A stretch of DNA of 5,774 nt from Lawsonibacter sp. GTDB taxonomy: Bacteria > Bacillota > Clostridia > Oscillospirales > Oscillospiraceae. The notes under the pieces were generated by a model, which did no database searches, was not told the origin of the DNA, and saw nothing but the letters and a program-made list of their open reading frames with translations. The translations under genes were made by a program, and so were the position numbers. The stretch's first letter is position 1, and each line of letters starts with the position of its first letter. The DNA lies in NCBI GenBank assembly GCA_022798855.1, contig JAAWNI010000143.1, positions 1-5,774 on the forward strand, written 5' to 3'. Positions 3,579 to 5,774 of the stretch are shown here, in pieces.

Positions 3579-5527
3579 AGGTGGTGCTGGCACAGTCCGC
3601 CGGCTTCTGCTACGGCGTGCGGCGGGCGGTGGAGCTGGCCCAGGAGAAGGCCGCCCAGGGCGCGCCCTGCGTGATGCTGGGGCCCATCATCCACAACAAG
3701 GAGGTGGTGGGCCGGCTGGCCGCCCAGGGCCTGCGGGCGGTGGACCGGCCGGAGGAGGTCCCCAGCGGCTGCGGGGTGGTCATCCGGTCCCACGGCGAGG
3801 GCCGGGCGGTCCATGAGGATTTCGCCCGCCGGGGGGTGGAGGTCTTCGACGCCACCTGCCCCAATGTCACCCACATCCACAAGATTGTGGCGGAGGCGGA
3901 AAACCGGGGCCGCCAGCCTGTGGTCGTGGGCGCGACGGACCATCCGGAGGTGCTGGCCATCGCGGGATGGTGCCGGGCTCCGGTGGTGGTTTCCGGGGCG
4001 AAAGATTTGGAAAAATGGCTGAATGACGGGGAAAACCGGCACCATCTGCCCCTCACATTTGTCTGCCAGACTACCTCCACCAAGAAAATTTGGGAAGATT
4101 GCGTGAAAAAAGCAAAAAAACTATGTACAAACTCAGAATTTTTTGATACAATATGCGGAGCGACGTCCAAACGCCAGGAGGAGGCCCGTCAGCTGGCCGC
4201 CCGGTGCGGCCTGATGGTAGTGGTGGGCGACCGGCAGAGCTCCAACACCAAGCGGCTGGCGGAGATCTGCAGGGAGTCCTGTCCGAACGTCTGGCTCATT
4301 GAGCGGGCGGAGGACTTGGAGCGGAGCCAAATGCCTCAAGTGGATATGGTCGGCATCACGGCGGGCGCGTCAACGCCCGCGTGGATAATAAAGGAGGTCT
4401 ATGACAAAATGAGCGACGAAATCATGGAGATCGAAAAATCCTTTGCGGAAATGCTGGAGGAGTCGATCAAAACTTTAAATAATGGGGATAAGGTCACCGG
4501 CACCGTTGTGGCAATTACGCCCACCGAGGTCCAGGTTGAGCTGGGCATCAAGTACCCCGGCTACATCTCCCTGACCGAGCTGAGCGACGACCCCACCGCC
4601 AAGGTGGAGGACATCGTGAAGGTGGGCGACGAGATCGAGTCCCAGGTCATCCAGGTCAGCGACCGGGACTGCATGGTCAAGCTGTCCAAGCGCCGCCTGG
4701 ACATCAACAAGGGCTGGGAGGAGATCGAGGCCGCCCGGGAGAATGAGGCTGTCGTCGAGGGCTTCGTCACCGAGGACAACAAGGGCGGCGTGGTCGTCTC
4801 CGTCAAGGGCGTGCGGGTGTTCGTGCCCGCCTCCCAGACCGGCCTGCCCCGGGAGACGCCCATGAGCGAGCTGCTCAAGCAGAAGGTCCGCCTGGTCATC
4901 ACCGAGGTCAACCGGGCCCGCCGCCGCGTGGTGGGCTCCATCAGCCGCGTTACCCGCGCCGAGCGGGCCGCCGCCGCTGAGAAGGTCTGGGCCGAGATCG
5001 AGGACGGCAAGCGCTACACCGGCACCGTGAAGTCCCTGACTTCCTACGGCGCCTTCGTGGACATCGGCGGCGTGGACGGCATGGTCCACATCTCCGAGCT
5101 GTCCTGGAGCCGCATCAAGCACCCCTCCGAGGTGGTCAAGGTGGGCGACACCGTGGATGTGTACGTCATCTCCGCCGACAAGGAGAAGAAGAAGATCTCC
5201 CTGGGCATGAAGGACCACAGCCAGGAGCCCTGGACCGTGTTCACCAGCACCTATCAGGTGGGCGACACCGCCAACGTGCGTATCGTCAAGCTGATGACCT
5301 TCGGCGCCTTCGCCGAGGTGGTCCCCGGCGTGGACGGCCTGATCCACATCTCCCAGCTGGCCGACCACCGGGTGGAGAAACCCGGCGACGTGGTGGCCGA
5401 GGGCGATAAGGTGGACGTGAAGATCACCGACGTGGATATGGAGAACAAGAAGATTTCCCTGTCCATCCGCGCCCTGCTGGAGCCCTCCTATGAGGAGGAG
5501 TCCGAGGAAGCTCCCGAGGAGGAGTAA
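3575..5527 (+). CDS. ispH-rpsA: bifunctional HMBPP reductase (IspH/LytB) - ribosomal protein S1 fusion
   Basis: This 650-residue protein joins two housekeeping functions. Residues 1 to about 278 are IspH, the [4Fe-4S] enzyme that reduces (E)-4-hydroxy-3-methylbut-2-enyl diphosphate to IPP and DMAPP, the last step of the MEP isoprenoid pathway. Its three cluster cysteines are Cys12, Cys95 and Cys194; substrate residues His40, His73, His123, the catalytic Glu125 (DHPEV), Thr166, SSN (222-224) and Ser266 are all present. Residues about 302-374, 390-458, 477-547 and 560-634 are four S1 RNA-binding domains; domains 3 and 4 are the most typical (SYGAFVDIGGVDGMVHISEL; TFGAF...GVDGLIHISQL). The tail (638-650) is acidic. 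S1 has four domains here rather than the six of E. coli. The ATG overlaps the plsC stop and follows GGGAGG (3562-3567) with a 7-nt gap. This fusion is known in Clostridia, so it is not an assembly error. An internal start at Met279 may also give free S1. Confidence 0.96.
   Translation: MKVVLAQSAGFCYGVRRAVELAQEKAAQGAPCVMLGPIIHNKEVVGRLAAQGLRAVDRPEEVPSGCGVVIRSHGEGRAVHEDFARRGVEVFDATCPNVTHIHKIVAEAENRGRQPVVVGATDHPEVLAIAGWCRAPVVVSGAKDLEKWLNDGENRHHLPLTFVCQTTSTKKIWEDCVKKAKKLCTNSEFFDTICGATSKRQEEARQLAARCGLMVVVGDRQSSNTKRLAEICRESCPNVWLIERAEDLERSQMPQVDMVGITAGASTPAWIIKEVYDKMSDEIMEIEKSFAEMLEESIKTLNNGDKVTGTVVAITPTEVQVELGIKYPGYISLTELSDDPTAKVEDIVKVGDEIESQVIQVSDRDCMVKLSKRRLDINKGWEEIEAARENEAVVEGFVTEDNKGGVVVSVKGVRVFVPASQTGLPRETPMSELLKQKVRLVITEVNRARRRVVGSISRVTRAERAAAAEKVWAEIEDGKRYTGTVKSLTSYGAFVDIGGVDGMVHISELSWSRIKHPSEVVKVGDTVDVYVISADKEKKKISLGMKDHSQEPWTVFTSTYQVGDTANVRIVKLMTFGAFAEVVPGVDGLIHISQLADHRVEKPGDVVAEGDKVDVKITDVDMENKKISLSIRALLEPSYEEESEEAPEEE
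4124..4152 (+). promoter_or_regulatory. candidate internal promoter inside the ispH part of the fusion
   Basis: TGTACA (4124-4129, four of six matches to TTGACA) is followed after 17 nt by TACAAT (4147-4152, five of six matches to TATAAT), with the TGn of an extended -10 (4144-4146). It lies in an AT-rich island within an otherwise GC-rich gene. The start would be near 4159, about 250 nt before the internal start codon at 4409. AT-rich DNA can produce such matches by chance, so this is a candidate only. Confidence 0.4.
4391..4411 (+). promoter_or_regulatory. internal Shine-Dalgarno and in-frame ATG at the IspH/S1 junction
   Basis: AAGGAGGT (4391-4398), which matches the 16S rRNA 3' end almost completely, precedes an in-frame ATG (4409-4411, Met279) by 10-11 nt. 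Initiation there would yield a 372-residue free ribosomal protein S1 starting MSDEIMEIEKSFAEMLEES, which resembles the N terminus of stand-alone clostridial S1 proteins. The codons around it (ATA ATA AAG GAG GTC ... AAA ATG) are AT-rich, keeping the site unstructured. The same bases also encode the Lys-Glu-Val-Tyr-Asp end of IspH, so part of the match may come from coding needs. Confidence 0.55.
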
Positions 5528-5538
5528 TGGAAAATGAG

Positions 5539-5570
5539 ACGGCCGCCCAGTAGGGCGGCCGTTTAGTTTG
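5539..5570 (+). terminator. intrinsic terminator of the cmk-plsC-ispH/rpsA operon
   Basis: A perfect 10-bp stem, ACGGCCGCCC (5539-5548) with GGGCGGCCGT (5553-5562), has a 4-nt loop (AGTA) and runs into a T-rich tract (TTTAGTTTG, 5562-5570). It begins 12 nt after the fusion gene's TAA at 5525-5527, as expected for a Rho-independent terminator. Confidence 0.9.
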
Positions 5571-5690
5571 TGGGAATCCCCCGCAGGGGGGGGAGCCTTT
5601 GCGAAAAGAATTCCCCCGCCGCCTTGTATAGGGCCTTTCCGCTAAAACGGCGCGCCAGGGTCGTCGCGCCCTACAGATTTCCTGTAAGCA
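5571..5690. repeat. non-coding stretch with short palindromes and degenerate repeat fragments
   Basis: No credible gene is visible. It holds CCCCC-GCA-GGGGG (5578-5590), whose TCCCCCGCAGGG core (5577-5588) also occurs at 2074-2085; GGCGCG/CGCGCC (5649-5654 with 5665-5670); and TACAG/CTGTA (5672-5676 with 5682-5686). GAAT(T/C)CCCCC blocks at 5575 and 5608 resemble the inner ends of the 2088-2217 element. I read it as decayed intergenic repeats rather than a defined functional site. Confidence 0.45.
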
Positions 5691-5774
5691 GAATCCCCCC
5701 GCCACTTCGTGGCCTCCCCTACCCCCTCTGGCCTTCGGCCATCTCCCCCTGACAGGGGGAGTCGGCCCCCCTTT
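5691..5774. repeat. partial palindromic repeat related to the 2088-2217 element, cut by the window end
   Basis: The first 24 bp (5691-5714) are identical to the reverse complement of 2113-2136, including the hairpin GCCAC-TTC-GTGGC. It continues with TGGCC-TTC-GGCCA (5729-5741) and CTCCCCCT-GAC-AGGGGGAG (5743-5761). The last hairpin has the same layout and TGAC-type loop as the right arm of the earlier element, so both appear to belong to one repeat family with swappable hairpin modules. The repeat probably extends past the window. Confidence 0.65.

Noticed and set aside
4401..4412. Out-of-frame ATG ACA AAA TGA mini-ORF at the internal RBS
   Set aside because: The ATG is only 2-3 nt from the Shine-Dalgarno, too close for initiation; the in-frame ATG at 4409 fits better.
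4475..5368. 297-codon open frame on the minus strand opposite the S1 domains
   Set aside because: It is a shadow of GC-rich codons of the S1 region; the product is low-complexity (His, Leu, Gly, Asp, Val) and the plus-strand protein is certain.
3575..5527. Possible assembly or frameshift artefact joining ispH and rpsA
   Set aside because: The frame is clean through the linker and IspH-S1 fusions are established in Clostridia.
5570..5752. 60-codon plus-strand and 93-codon minus-strand frames after the terminator
   Set aside because: They run through palindromic repeats, have unlikely Pro/Arg-rich products and no RBS.

Overview
The window looks like chromosomal DNA from a GC-rich member of the Clostridia, most likely an Oscillospiraceae-type gut bacterium. 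Three things point there: strong Shine-Dalgarno sequences, an IspH (LytB)-ribosomal protein S1 fusion typical of Clostridia, and the gene order cmk-plsC-ispH/rpsA. GC-rich palindromic repeats with ends like AAGCCTCCCTTGTCAAAGGG are also common between genes in these genomes. The genus cannot be fixed from this sequence alone.

Layout. Positions 1-984 hold the 3' part of a HI0933/YhiN-type FAD-dependent oxidoreductase (5' end outside the window). Thirteen bases later comes kptA (998-1546), an RNA 2'-phosphotransferase with all four catalytic residues. Its stop codon interlocks through a shared TTAA with the stop of a small unknown gene on the minus strand (1543-1761). That gene diverges from a 72-residue XRE-type DNA-binding protein (1847-2065). 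The roughly 85 bp between them hold two overlapping face-to-face promoters and a pair of 9-bp direct repeats that look like operators. A 130-bp inverted-repeat, MITE-like element (2088-2217) fills the gap before the next operon.

The operon at 2245-5527 is tightly packed. It encodes CMP kinase (cmk), a 1-acylglycerol-3-phosphate acyltransferase (plsC, GTGA overlap with cmk) and a 650-residue IspH-S1 fusion (ATGA overlap with plsC). It ends in a clear intrinsic terminator (5539-5570). The rest, 5571-5774, is non-coding and made of short GC-rich palindromes; one 24-bp block is identical (inverted) to part of the 2088-2217 element.

How the genes fit together: cmk supplies CDP/dCDP for nucleic acid and phospholipid synthesis, plsC makes phosphatidic acid, IspH finishes the isoprenoid precursor pathway, and S1 serves translation. 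This is a growth-linked housekeeping operon. The kptA/small ORF/XRE/repeat block appears to be an accessory insertion between the oxidoreductase gene and cmk.

The most interesting signal is inside the fusion gene. An AT-rich island (about 4081-4160) with unusual synonymous codons carries an extended -10 promoter-like sequence. A near-perfect Shine-Dalgarno sequence then precedes an in-frame ATG (4409) exactly at the IspH/S1 boundary. Together they suggest that the cell can make free S1 as well as the fusion. I found no CRISPR array, transposase, tRNA, rRNA or recognisable defence system.
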